A DNA stretch of 64,000 nt from Myxococcus virescens (lineage in GTDB: Bacteria; Myxococcota; Myxococcia; Myxococcales; Myxococcaceae): the NCBI RefSeq assembly GCF_900101905.1, contig NZ_FNAJ01000012.1:62001-126000 (forward strand). Direction: 5' to 3'. The notes beneath the pieces were generated by a model that had not been told where the DNA came from, ran no database searches, and saw nothing but the letters and a program-made list of their open reading frames with translations. The translations under genes were made by a program, and so were the position numbers. How positions within the stretch are numbered: position 1 is the first letter of the stretch; every line of letters begins with the position of its first letter. Below are positions 30,504 to 38,587 of the stretch, in pieces.

Positions 30504-31296
30504 GGTGAGGTCCCAGGGGCGCGCGTTGGCAGTACTCGTCGCCGTACTGGCGGCGGAAGGCGGGGTGACAGAAGACGGTGCGGGCATCGCCCATGACGAA
30601 GGCGGACGTCTCGCGGTCCACGAAGACGAGCACGTCCGCGTGCTCGGCGGCGACCTCCAGGTCGTGGCACACCACCACCACGCCCAGGCCCCGCTCACGC
30701 GACAGCGTGCACAGTCGCTGCATCGTTTCGTGCTCGGCGACGGCGTCCATGGCGGCGGTGGGCTCGTCCAGGAGCACCAGGTCCGCCTCGGTGGCCACCA
30801 GCCGCGCCAGCAGCGTGCGCTGCTTCTGGCCCTCGGACAGCTCGCGGTAGGGCCGCGAGGCGAAGGCCTTCGCGCCGGCCGTCTCCAGCGCGCTCTGCAC
30901 GGCCTGCCGGTCCGCCTTCCGGGCGAAGGGCCACAGGAAGCTCCAGCCGCGCAGGCGCCCCCACGCCGTCAGCTCGCCCGCGCGCAGTGGCAGCAGCGAG
31001 TCGATGGCGGACGTCTGCGGCACATAGGCACTGCGCACCTGAGCGGAGGCGCGGGAGATGGTGCCCGACACCGGCGGCTGCATGCCCAGCAGCGTTCGGA
31101 ACCAGGTACTCTTGCCGGAGCCGTTGCGGCCCACCACCGCCACGAACTGGCCGCGGCGAATGGTCAGGTCGATGGGCGGCAGGATGGCCTTGCCGTCGTA
31201 ACCGATGACGAGCTTCTCGCAGGTGAGCAACGCGTCACCCGGCGCGAAGGTGGCGGGCACCGCGTGCGCGCCGTCCGTGGGCTCAACGGTCTTCAC
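30484..31296 (-). CDS. znuC: Zn/Mn ABC transporter ATPase
   Basis: 270 residues. Walker A GRNGSGKST (56-64), signature ELSEGQKQRTLLARL, Walker B ADLVLLDEPTAAMD and switch His (VVCHDLEVAAEHADVL). Q-loop YVPQTSAID. Typical of the ZnuC/TroB family. It overlaps the preceding lipoprotein gene by 14 bp and the permease by 20 bp, so translation is probably coupled. An N-terminal extension of about 20 residues precedes the ABC domain. Confidence 0.93.
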   Translation of the reverse strand: MKTVEPTDGAHAVPATFAPGDALLTCEKLVIGYDGKAILPPIDLTIRRGQFVAVVGRNGSGKSTWFRTLLGMQPPVSGTISRASAQVRSAYVPQTSAIDSLLPLRAGELTAWGRLRGWSFLWPFARKADRQAVQSALETAGAKAFASRPYRELSEGQKQRTLLARLVATEADLVLLDEPTAAMDAVAEHETMQRLCTLSRERGLGVVVVCHDLEVAAEHADVLVFVDRETSAFVMGDARTVFCHPAFRRQYGDEYCQRAPLGPHRGNDAR

Positions 31297-32131
31297 GTCG
31301 GACCTCCGCCTGGGGCTCCAAGGCCGCCAGTGCTTCCACCATCGCGGTCCGGATGGCGGCGTTCTCGGGGGCGTTCAGGTCCACCACGCCGTCAGGACCC
31401 GGCGTGGTGGCCGCCCAGTCCAGCGAGTCGAACAGCGTGGGCGCCAGCGCCAGGCGCAGGGCGAGCTTCACGCGCGGCTTGTTCTCGCGGTCCGCGGGGA
31501 TGTCCACCGTGCCGCGCAGCACCATCAGCGGCGTGGCCTCCTCCGCCGCCGCCAACGCGAGCCGGAAGCGGCGCTCATCGTTGAAGCGGGGCGTGGCGCG
31601 GCTGTCGCGTACCGCGCCTTCCAGGTTTACCGACGACACGTCCCACTGGTAGCGGCTGACGTGGGTTCGGCCCAGCTCGCAGGACGGCTCACAGCCGGGC
31701 GACAGCGTCTGGTCCGCCAGCAGGTCCAGGTCCGCGTCCACGTGCAGGCTGGCCACCGTGGCCTCCGCGCCGCCGCCACCGCCATCCAGCTCCGCCTGGA
31801 TGTCCTCGTAGTCCACCAGCGAGCCATCGTCGTGGTGGCAGTGGCCGTTGTGGCAGTTGGTGTAGCCCGGCGGCGGGTTGGCGGGGTCGAAGGTTGTGGG
31901 GCCGCGGGTGCCGCCGCCGCCCACCAGGTCGATGTGGTCCACGCCCAGCGCGGCGCCGTCCAGGCGAAGCTCGAAGTCGGAGGCGAGCCGCTGGAAGCCG
32001 TTGCCTGCGTCGCGCCCGGCCACCGGCGTGTAGTCCGCGCGGACGGCGGGCTCCAGCACCGCGAAGCTCTCTCCGGGCTCCAGCGCGCAGCCGGACAGGA
32101 AGAGCAGGGAAAGGAGGAGACGGGTCCGCAT
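31283..32131 (-). CDS. Lipoprotein with Cys/His metal-binding motif inside the metal uptake operon
   Basis: 282 residues. Signal with lipobox LSGC (C15). Near residue 93 lies a compact Cys/His cluster, CHNGHCHHDDG (C93-D102), a credible Zn or Cu site. Also C-x3-C (GCEPSCELG). The rest is beta-rich (FRLALAAAEEATPLMVLRGT; KPRVKLALRLALAP). I recognise no characterised family. Location between the solute-binding and ATPase genes, and the metal motif, suggest a periplasmic metallochaperone or metal-buffering protein working with the importer; that is inference. Confidence 0.75.
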   Translation of the reverse strand: MRTRLLLSLLFLSGCALEPGESFAVLEPAVRADYTPVAGRDAGNGFQRLASDFELRLDGAALGVDHIDLVGGGGTRGPTTFDPANPPPGYTNCHNGHCHHDDGSLVDYEDIQAELDGGGGGAEATVASLHVDADLDLLADQTLSPGCEPSCELGRTHVSRYQWDVSSVNLEGAVRDSRATPRFNDERRFRLALAAAEEATPLMVLRGTVDIPADRENKPRVKLALRLALAPTLFDSLDWAATTPGPDGVVDLNAPENAAIRTAMVEALAALEPQAEVRREDR

Positions 32132-32134
32132 GGC

Positions 32135-33064
32135 TCAGGTCCCCTTGCCAGCGAGCCCCTTCTCCAGGCGCTCGACCATTTCGTTGATGTGCTGGAGGTA
32201 CGTCTCCTTCGCCTTGAAGTCCGTGCCGCCGTGCAGGGTGACGAGCGGCGCGGGAATCTTCGAGGCCACCAGCCGCGCGGTGGTGTCCGGGTAGTAGCTC
32301 TCCATCAGCACCATGCGCGCCTTTCGCTGACGGCCCTGGGCCAGGACGCTCGCGACGTGCGACGGGTTGGGCGGGATGCCGGGCTTGGGCTCCAGGTAGG
32401 CGATGGTGTCGAAGCCCAGCCAGTCCGCCAGGTACGCCATGGTCCGGTGGTAGGCGATGACGGGCTGGCCACGCAGCGCCGCCAGCCGCTTCTCCCAGTC
32501 CGCGCGCGACTTCTCCAACTCGGTGGTGAAGGTGGCGAGGTTGTCGCGGTAGGCCTGCGCGTTCTTCGGATCCAACTGCGCCAGCCGGTCGGTGATGGCG
32601 CGCGCCACGGACAGCGCCTGGCGCGGGTCATAGAAGAAGTGCGGGTTGCCGCCCGGGTGGACGTCGCCCTGGCCCCGGTCCACCTGCGCCGTGGGGACCT
32701 CCAGCAGCTTCACGAACTGCGAGGCCACCAGGTAGCCCGGGTTGCCCACGAGGATTTTCGGGTTGCGCGCGCCCACCTGGAGCGTGGGCAGCCAGCCGAC
32801 TTCCAGGTCCAGGCCCACCGCGATGAGCAGGTCCGCGCGGTTGAGCGCCAGGGCGAGGTTCGGCTTGGCATCCACGAAGTGCGGGTCCTGGCTGGACAGC
32901 GCCAGGGCCTGCACTTTGACGTGGTCGCCGCCCACGGCCTTCGTCAACGCGGCCAGGTCCGGCAGGGTGGTGACGACGTTGAGGTCCGCGCGAGCGGGGG
33001 ACGCGACGAAGAGGGTGAAGGCGGCGCACACGGCCGCGAACAGACGGGAGAGACGCATGGTCAT
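32135..33064 (-). CDS. znuA: Metal-binding periplasmic protein of the ZnuA/TroA family
   Basis: 309 residues with signal peptide (cleavage about A26|D27). Cluster A-1 solute-binding protein: metal-ligand histidines at H62 (SQDPHFVD), H142 (GNPHFFYDP) and H206 (VIAYHRTM), with a late carboxylate in ESYYPDTT. Lacks the long His-rich loop of many Gram-negative ZnuA proteins, so specificity (Zn versus Mn) is open. The linking helix ADWEKRLAALRGQ is typical. It delivers metal to the permease. Its gene is 3 bp upstream of the lipoprotein gene. Confidence 0.9.
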   Translation of the reverse strand: MTMRLSRLFAAVCAAFTLFVASPARADLNVVTTLPDLAALTKAVGGDHVKVQALALSSQDPHFVDAKPNLALALNRADLLIAVGLDLEVGWLPTLQVGARNPKILVGNPGYLVASQFVKLLEVPTAQVDRGQGDVHPGGNPHFFYDPRQALSVARAITDRLAQLDPKNAQAYRDNLATFTTELEKSRADWEKRLAALRGQPVIAYHRTMAYLADWLGFDTIAYLEPKPGIPPNPSHVASVLAQGRQRKARMVLMESYYPDTTARLVASKIPAPLVTLHGGTDFKAKETYLQHINEMVERLEKGLAGKGT

Positions 33065-33082
33065 GGCTCCTTCGAAAGGGGT

Positions 33083-34441
33083 TTAGAACGCGTGGGCGCC
33101 GTGGGCGCCGGTCACCAGCTCGAGCGCGAGCATCAGGGAATAGCCGGGCTCATCCCGCCACCCGGCATGGTCCCTGGCGCCCTGGAGGCGCAGCCGGGAG
33201 AACTCGGTGGGCCAGAAGGTGACGTTGGCGGACACGCGGTTGCGTGACTCCGTCCAGTCCGGGTCCAACGGGTCGGTGACGCGCGCTCCGTCTTCGCCTC
33301 GCGCCGCCGTTCCCAGCTCGTAGCGCAGCGCGGTGGCCCACCGCGGCGAGAAGCGCCACGCGGCCTGCGCGTAGGTGTTGAAGTCCGTCAGCACGTCCCC
33401 GGGCACCTGGCGGCGGCGGTAGAAGGCCTCCGCCTGGAGCGTGATGAGCGTGGTGTTGTGGGCCTGGGTGATGGGCCGGTAGCGCAGGTACAGGTCCGTG
33501 CCGAAGACGTCCGTGCGGTTGCGGTAGCCGGTGGGATTGGGACCGGTGGCGGTGGACAAGCCCCACATGAGGGACAGGTCATCCGACAGCGGGAAGAACT
33601 GCTTCACCGCGCCGGTGAGCTGCAAGTCGAACGGAGACCGCACCCGTTCGCTGGTGGCGCCCAGGAAGCTGCGCGCGGTGGCCTCGCCGGTGGCGTCGGT
33701 GGTGCTGCCAATCACCTCCACGTACCAGGGCAGGGGAGCCAGCCAGGACACCTCGGCGCCCAGTCCGCGGTTGCTTTCGCCTCCGAAGATGCGGCCCACG
33801 GCGAAGGGCTGGTCCACGAAGTCCCACGAATGCGGGTGCGTGGGGTTGATGCGGCCGAAGCGCGTGAGGAACTGACCGGCGCGCACCTGGAGGTTGTAGG
33901 GCAGCGCCAGCGTGGTGCCGTAGGCCTCTTCGATTTCCACGCCGAACTGGCTGAAGACGATGTTGGCGTCGAACCGGAAGTAGGGGTCCACCACCGAGCC
34001 GATGGACAGCTCCAACTGCTGCAGGTTGAAGCCGTTGCGCGTGGGGTCGTGCGCGCCGCTCTGCAGGGGCTCCTTGTCCGTGAAGGCCGCGGCGGCCACG
34101 TCCAGGATGAAGCTCAGGTCCAGGAAGTTCGCGCCCGTGTTGGGATTGTTCACCCCGGGGATGGAGAGCGCGGAGCCCCCGCCAGGAATGGAGGCCGGCG
34201 GCGCCGCGGTACCGGTGGGCGCGTTCTGCTGCGCGGACGCGGCATCGCTGCCAAGCGCCTTCTCAATCTCCTCCAACTCCTCGGGTGTGAGGGCGGGCGC
34301 GGCGTCTTCCCGCGGCTCCTGCACGGGGGCGTCCGCCGGAGGCGCGGAGGCGTCCTGGGCGCTGGCGCCGCTGGCGAACAGCAAGGGCGTGAGTGAAACG
34401 ACGATGAGAGCGCCGTGAGCACGGCGCGAACGGGTTGCCAC
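33083..34441 (-). CDS. Outer-membrane porin-like protein of the metal uptake operon
   Basis: 452 residues. Signal peptide to about residue 28, then a Pro/Ala/Glu segment including an EELEEIEKALGSD helix. From about 105 onward there are amphipathic beta strands ending in a hydrophobic C-terminal residue (GAHGAHAF, a terminal Phe as in outer-membrane barrels). Motifs LSFILDVAAAAF and GQFLTRFGRINPTHPHSWDF are typical of zinc-regulated outer-membrane proteins of this class. No TonB box or plug domain is evident. Probably lets metal or metal chelates enter the periplasm. Confidence 0.78.
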   Translation of the reverse strand: MATRSRRAHGALIVVSLTPLLFASGASAQDASAPPADAPVQEPREDAAPALTPEELEEIEKALGSDAASAQQNAPTGTAAPPASIPGGGSALSIPGVNNPNTGANFLDLSFILDVAAAAFTDKEPLQSGAHDPTRNGFNLQQLELSIGSVVDPYFRFDANIVFSQFGVEIEEAYGTTLALPYNLQVRAGQFLTRFGRINPTHPHSWDFVDQPFAVGRIFGGESNRGLGAEVSWLAPLPWYVEVIGSTTDATGEATARSFLGATSERVRSPFDLQLTGAVKQFFPLSDDLSLMWGLSTATGPNPTGYRNRTDVFGTDLYLRYRPITQAHNTTLITLQAEAFYRRRQVPGDVLTDFNTYAQAAWRFSPRWATALRYELGTAARGEDGARVTDPLDPDWTESRNRVSANVTFWPTEFSRLRLQGARDHAGWRDEPGYSLMLALELVTGAHGAHAF

Positions 34442-34518
34442 CTGGAACGCTCCTCGAACAGGGCGCCCGCGAAGCGGTCACGCCCACCAATGACCTGAAA
34501 GACCTCGGACGACGCACG

Positions 34519-34944
34519 TCACGCGTGCGCGGGAGGCGAGGCCTTGGGGGCGGTATCGAGGATGGAGAGGGGGGCCTGGACGCGAGGCGGCGCGGTGGCC
34601 GGACGGCTCACGGCGAGCAGCGTCAGCACCAGTGTCGTCCGGTAGGGCGTCAGGAGCTCCGGGCGGGAGCCAGACGTCACCAGCGGACATTCCTCGTGGG
34701 GGAGGGCGGCCGAGTCCGTGACGGCTTCGGGCAGGGCGGACAGCTGCGGACTCTGCTCGAAGGCGAGCCGGGACAGCCGCGCGCCCGTGCCGAGCGCCGT
34801 CTCCTCGAACGTCTGATGCTGTGGACAGAACCGGTGCGCGTGCTCGTCCCTCGCGTGCATCAGCGCGCTCAGCGGCTGACACAGCCACAGCGCGACGAGC
34901 AGCGTCGCGGTGCAGCGGGCGAAGGTGTGGGCTCGCTGATTCAT
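34519..34944 (-). CDS. Small single-TM protein heading the metal uptake operon
   Basis: 141 residues. N-terminal membrane segment (about 12-28, CTATLLVALWLCQPLSA), then a His/Cys cluster HARDEHAHRFCPQHQTF and later HEECPLV. It ends LDTAPKASPPAHA, much like the protein at 24831-25265. DUF2946-like in size and layout. First gene before the porin (77-bp gap). No clear SD precedes the ATG. Confidence 0.62.
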   Translation of the reverse strand: MNQRAHTFARCTATLLVALWLCQPLSALMHARDEHAHRFCPQHQTFEETALGTGARLSRLAFEQSPQLSALPEAVTDSAALPHEECPLVTSGSRPELLTPYRTTLVLTLLAVSRPATAPPRVQAPLSILDTAPKASPPAHA

Positions 34945-34966
34945 CGGAAGGGACGGTTGCCCGGGT

Positions 34967-34996
34967 GCTCTAATGACGCGGCACGGCGGGTGTCAA
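34967..34996 (-). promoter_or_regulatory. Candidate promoter of the metal uptake operon
   Basis: Consensus TTGACA (34996-34991) followed after 18 nt by a weak TAGAGC. The ten-mer AAGGGACGGT occurs at 34948-34957 and 34995-35004, 47 bp apart, bracketing this element. No recognisable Zur palindrome. Confidence 0.4.
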
Positions 34997-35068
34997 GGGA
35001 CGGTATCACGCTCTGTTTCGTCCGGGTGGGGATGTGTCGGCCCCGGCCGGGCGTTGGGGAACATCAGG

Positions 35069-35410
35069 ATGAACGGACAGCTGGACGGAGGATTCATTCC
35101 AGTGGCGACGCTGGACGCGCTCGACGCGCGGGGCCGCGCGGTGGTGCAGGTGGACGGTGTCGCGGTGGCCCTCTTCCGCGTGAATGGGGAGCTCCATGCG
35201 GTGGCGGACGCATGCCCCCACCGGGCCGGGCCCCTGTCCGAGGGGGACCTGGTGGGATACGTGGTGCATTGTCCATTGCACACCTGGCCGTTCGACGTCC
35301 GGACGGGGCAGTGCCCGCGACATCCGGGGGTGCAGGTCCGCACCTATGCGGTGCGTGTGCAGGGACAGCACATCCTCGTGTCCGCATCAGGTAGGGTCCA
35401 CGCCCCCTGA
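35069..35410 (+). CDS. Small Rieske [2Fe-2S] protein
   Basis: 113 residues from MNGQLDGG at 35069, with GGGGA 8 nt upstream. Soluble Rieske domain with both ligand boxes: CPHRAG (C49, H51) and CPLHTWPFD (C68, H71). It resembles NirD and the ferredoxin components of aromatic-ring dioxygenases. No membrane anchor. Next are a GTP cyclohydrolase I homologue and a flavin oxidoreductase, so it may pass electrons to or from the flavoprotein; that is inference. Confidence 0.9.
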   Translation: MNGQLDGGFIPVATLDALDARGRAVVQVDGVAVALFRVNGELHAVADACPHRAGPLSEGDLVGYVVHCPLHTWPFDVRTGQCPRHPGVQVRTYAVRVQGQHILVSASGRVHAP

Positions 35411-35440
35411 GTGCCGGCCCCTTCCAGGAGCGATTCCACT

Positions 35441-36070
35441 GTGACTTCGTCCCGAGCCCGCCGCAAAGCCCCCGCCGCTGCCGCCCCCGCCGCCGTCCCC
35501 GATACCTCGGCCATGGCGCGTGCCGTGGCGGACTTCCTGCGCGCCGCCGGTCTGAACCTCCAGGACGTCCACCTGACGGACACCCCCACGCGCGTGGCCG
35601 AGGCCTGGACGGCCGAGTTCCTCGACGGCTACAGCCGCACCCCGGAGCAGGCGCTGGGGGAGACGTTCCCCGCGCCGCCGGGTTCCTCCGGCGAGCTGGT
35701 GGTGGTGACGGACCTGCGCTTCCACTCCATGTGTCCGCACCACCTGCTGCCGCTCACCGGGCGGGCCCACGTGGCCTATGTGCCGGGCAAGCGGGTGGTG
35801 GGCTTTGGCCGGCTGTCATCGCTGGTGGACTGCTTCGCGCACCGGCTCATCCTCCAGGAAGACATGGCGCGGGAAGTGGCGCGTTCCCTGGCGCAGGTGC
35901 TGGGCAGCCCCGCCACCGCATGCATCATCGAAGCGGAGCAGGCGTGCCTGCGCCTGCGCGGAGACAAGCAGCGCGACGCCGTCACCCACGCGGAGGCCTA
36001 TGAAGGCACCCTGCGGCGCGACGGCCCCCTGCGCCGTGAGCTGTGGGCCCGGTTGGGGGCCCGGCGATGA
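35441..36070 (+). CDS. GTP cyclohydrolase I homologue with altered active site
   Basis: 209 residues. GTG at 35441 (AGGAG 10 nt upstream) preferred over a GTG at 35411 that has no SD. The FolE fold is clear (FHSMCPHHLLPLTGRAHVAY; FGRLSSLVDCFAHRLILQED; IIEAEQACLRLRG). Zinc ligands C98, H101 and C169 and the adjacent H100 are kept. But the residue matching E. coli His179 is Gln167, and the segment matching GLSKINR reads GFGRLSS, which alters triphosphate contacts S135, K136 and R139. In E. coli, His179 mutants stop at the ring-opened formamide intermediate. The protein may therefore have a shortened or different reaction. Coupled to the following gene (ATGA). Confidence 0.85.
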   Translation: MTSSRARRKAPAAAAPAAVPDTSAMARAVADFLRAAGLNLQDVHLTDTPTRVAEAWTAEFLDGYSRTPEQALGETFPAPPGSSGELVVVTDLRFHSMCPHHLLPLTGRAHVAYVPGKRVVGFGRLSSLVDCFAHRLILQEDMAREVARSLAQVLGSPATACIIEAEQACLRLRGDKQRDAVTHAEAYEGTLRRDGPLRRELWARLGARR

Positions 36071-37485
36071 GCGCGCCCCCGCCGCGAGTGGAGCCCGGGC
36101 GCGTGGCCCGCGTGCGCGAGGCGCTGGCCACCGTTCTGGCTCCGGAGCAGCTGCGCGTGGATGACGCCGCGCTGGCTGCCTACGCCCGTGACGAGTCCGA
36201 CAGTGGCGTCCATGCGCCCGACCTCGTCGTCTTCCCCGCGGACACGCGGCAGGTGTCGCAGGTCTTCAAGGCGTGCGCGGTGCACGGCGTGCCCTTCACC
36301 CCCTGTGGCGCGCGCAGCGGCAAGAGCGGCGGCTCGCTGCCCTTGCATGGTGGGGTGGCGGTGAGCCTGGAGCGGATGAACCGAATCCTCTCCATCTCCC
36401 CCGAGGATCTCACCGCGGTGGTGCAGCCCGGCGTCATCACCGGCGACCTGATGAAGGCCGTGGAAGCGGTAGGGCTCTTCTATCCACCAGACCCGAACTC
36501 CTGGGAGGTGTGCACGTTGGGCGGCAACGTGGCGGAGAACGCCGGCGGGCCTCGGGCACTCAAATACGGTGTCACGCGCGACTACGTCATTGGACTGGAG
36601 TGGGTGCTCCCGGACGGCGAGGTGGTGCGGGTGGGCCGGCGCACCATCAAGGGCGTGGCGGGTTATGACCTGGTGGGCCTCTTCGTCGGCTCGGAGGGCA
36701 CGCTGGGCGTCGCCACCGAAATCACCGTCCAGCTCATCCCGCTGCCGCGCGAGGTGCTGACGGCCCTGGTGGTGTTTCCGTCCGTGTTGCACGCCGCGCG
36801 CGCGGTGTCCGCCGTGCTGGCCGCGGGCATCCTCCCGCGTTGCCTGGAACTCATCGATGACGTGGCCCTGCGGGCGGTGAACGGCCGCGGCTTCCAGTTC
36901 CCTCCGGGCGCGGGCTCCGCTGTCATCGTGGAGGTGGACGGCAACGGCCGCGAGGGCTTGCTCGCTGAGCTGTCTCAATTGGGTGACATCTGTACCAGCC
37001 AGGGCGCCACCGAGACGCTGGTGGCCCAGGATGCTTCCCAGCGCGAGAAGCTCTGGGCCGCGCGCAGGGTGATTTCCCCGGCCCTCCGGGCCCTCAAGCC
37101 TCACAAGATTTCCGAGGACATCGTCGTGCCCCGCTCGAAGATTCCGGAGGTCATCGAGCGCTTGAAGGCCATGGGCGCGGAGCTGGGGCTCACCGTGGCC
37201 ACGTATGGCCATGCGGGCGACGGGAACCTGCACGCCAACATCCTCTACGAGGGCGCCCACCAACGGCCGCTGGTGGATGAGGCCCTGCGGCGCATGCTGG
37301 TGATGACCGTGGAACTGGGCGGAACCATCACAGGCGAGCACGGTGTGGGGCACGCGAAGCGGGAATATCTTTCGCTGGAGCAGTCCCCCGCGCTCATCGA
37401 CCTGCAGCGCAGGCTCAAGGCCTTCTTCGATCCATCAGGGTTGCTCAACCCGTCGAAAATCTTCCCCGCGCTCATGCGTTCTTGA
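36067..37485 (+). CDS. FAD-linked oxidoreductase, GlcD/D-lactate dehydrogenase family
   Basis: 472 residues from the ATG at 36067, which overlaps the preceding stop (ATGA). PCMH-type FAD-binding domain at about 55-230 with the loops PFTPCGARSGKSGG and CTLGGNVAENAGGPRALKYG. C-terminal FAD-oxidase domain ends with the family signature TVATYGHAGDGNLHANIL and GTITGEHGVGHAKREYL. Members oxidise 2-hydroxy acids such as glycolate or D-lactate; no GlcE or GlcF partner is next to it. Its partner here may be the small Rieske protein. Confidence 0.92.
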   Translation: MSAPPPRVEPGRVARVREALATVLAPEQLRVDDAALAAYARDESDSGVHAPDLVVFPADTRQVSQVFKACAVHGVPFTPCGARSGKSGGSLPLHGGVAVSLERMNRILSISPEDLTAVVQPGVITGDLMKAVEAVGLFYPPDPNSWEVCTLGGNVAENAGGPRALKYGVTRDYVIGLEWVLPDGEVVRVGRRTIKGVAGYDLVGLFVGSEGTLGVATEITVQLIPLPREVLTALVVFPSVLHAARAVSAVLAAGILPRCLELIDDVALRAVNGRGFQFPPGAGSAVIVEVDGNGREGLLAELSQLGDICTSQGATETLVAQDASQREKLWAARRVISPALRALKPHKISEDIVVPRSKIPEVIERLKAMGAELGLTVATYGHAGDGNLHANILYEGAHQRPLVDEALRRMLVMTVELGGTITGEHGVGHAKREYLSLEQSPALIDLQRRLKAFFDPSGLLNPSKIFPALMRS

Positions 37486-37491
37486 TTCGTG

Positions 37492-37510
37492 GCCGACGCG
37501 GCTCGTTTTT
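37492..37510 (+). terminator. Weak terminator after the FAD oxidase gene
   Basis: Short stem GCCG-ACG-CGGC followed by TCGTTTTT just after the stop codon. A longer pairing (CGACGC with GCGTCG at 37516-37521) overlaps it. Weak but the only T5 tract in the gap. Confidence 0.35.
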
Positions 37511-37686
37511 GTCCCGGCGTCGAGCGGCTTACCGTCCAAAGCGTGGGAAGGGCTGGGAATGTCGCGCGAAATGCCTAATCGGACCTGGAATGAGAAACCC
37601 TTTCGCTCGTTGCGCGTCTTAGTTCCAGGTGGACGCGAGGCGGCGGGGGGAGAGCGCGTCCGGCATCGAACGGAGGACGGGAAATC

Positions 37687-38433
37687 ATGGCCAATTCGAC
37701 GAAGTACGCAGCCGAAGGCCTGTCGCACTACCTTCGGAACCTGGGCGGGCACCAGCAGCTGACGCGTGAGCAGGAGTACGAGCTTGCGCGCCGCGCCCGC
37801 AAGGGTGACGAGTCCGCGCGGCAGACGCTTGCCAGCTCCAATCTGGCCTTCGTTGTCGCCGTGGCGAAGAAGTTCGCCAATCGCGGCGCGCGACTGGATG
37901 ACCTCATCCAGGAGGGCAACGTCGGTCTCATGAAGGCGATCGAGCACTTCGATCCCAAGAAGAACGTGCGCTTCGCCACCTACGCGGTGTGGTGGATTCG
38001 CGCCTACATCACCCGGTACCTGAAGGACAACCGCAGCCAGGTGCGCGGTGGTGAGGCCGAGCGCGGCAGCATGGTGGACTTCTCGCTGGACGCCACCATC
38101 GACGAGGACGGCGAGACGACCTTCCTCGACCGGCTGGAGGACAACAGCCCTTCGCCTCAGCAGGTGTTCCTGGCGCACGAGCAGGACACGGAGATTCAGG
38201 AGGCGCTCGCCAAGGTGCGCAAGCGCATTGGTGACCTGGGCTGGGACATCCTCACGGAGCGGCTGACGCAGGACAAGCCGCTGACGCTGGAGGAGCTGGG
38301 CCAGCGGTGGGGCGTGTCGCGCGAGCGCGTGCGTCAGGTGGAGCTGAAGACGAAGAACTTCCTGGAGCGCTACCTGCAGGCGTTCAACGAGAACGAAGAG
38401 CACCTGGGCGAGCAGGCCGCCGACGCGGCGTGA
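37687..38433 (+). CDS. Sigma-32-like (SigB/SigC/RpoH group) RNA polymerase sigma factor
   Basis: 248 residues. Region 2 is highly conserved: SSNLAFVVAVAKKFANRG, LDDLIQEGNVGLMKAIEHFD, RFATYAVWWIRAYITRYL. Region 4 ends in the helix-turn-helix LTLEELGQRWGVSRERVRQV. The RpoH-box sequence characteristic of enterobacterial sigma-32 is not apparent, and the protein is shorter than E. coli RpoH. M. xanthus has several sigma-32-like factors used in heat shock or development (SigB, SigC); which one this matches is not decidable by eye. GGAGG lies 11 nt before the ATG. It has its own 200-bp upstream region. Confidence 0.9.
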   Translation: MANSTKYAAEGLSHYLRNLGGHQQLTREQEYELARRARKGDESARQTLASSNLAFVVAVAKKFANRGARLDDLIQEGNVGLMKAIEHFDPKKNVRFATYAVWWIRAYITRYLKDNRSQVRGGEAERGSMVDFSLDATIDEDGETTFLDRLEDNSPSPQQVFLAHEQDTEIQEALAKVRKRIGDLGWDILTERLTQDKPLTLEELGQRWGVSRERVRQVELKTKNFLERYLQAFNENEEHLGEQAADAA

Positions 38434-38448
38434 GCGGCCATCCAGGGC

Positions 38449-38466
38449 CCTTCCCACCTGGGAAGG
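38449..38466 (+). terminator. Hairpin after the sigma factor gene
   Basis: CCTTCCC-ACCT-GGGAAGG, perfect 7-bp stem, 16 bp after the stop. No T-tract. Confidence 0.45.
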
Positions 38467-38587
38467 CGCGTCATCGGGGCGGGACGGACCGGGTCATTCC
38501 GGGCCGCTCCCGCCTCTTGTCGTTTGGCGGATGTTTGACCGCCGATGGTTTGCTACCGGGCAAAAGTGCGTGCTAAGCCCGGCGCTT

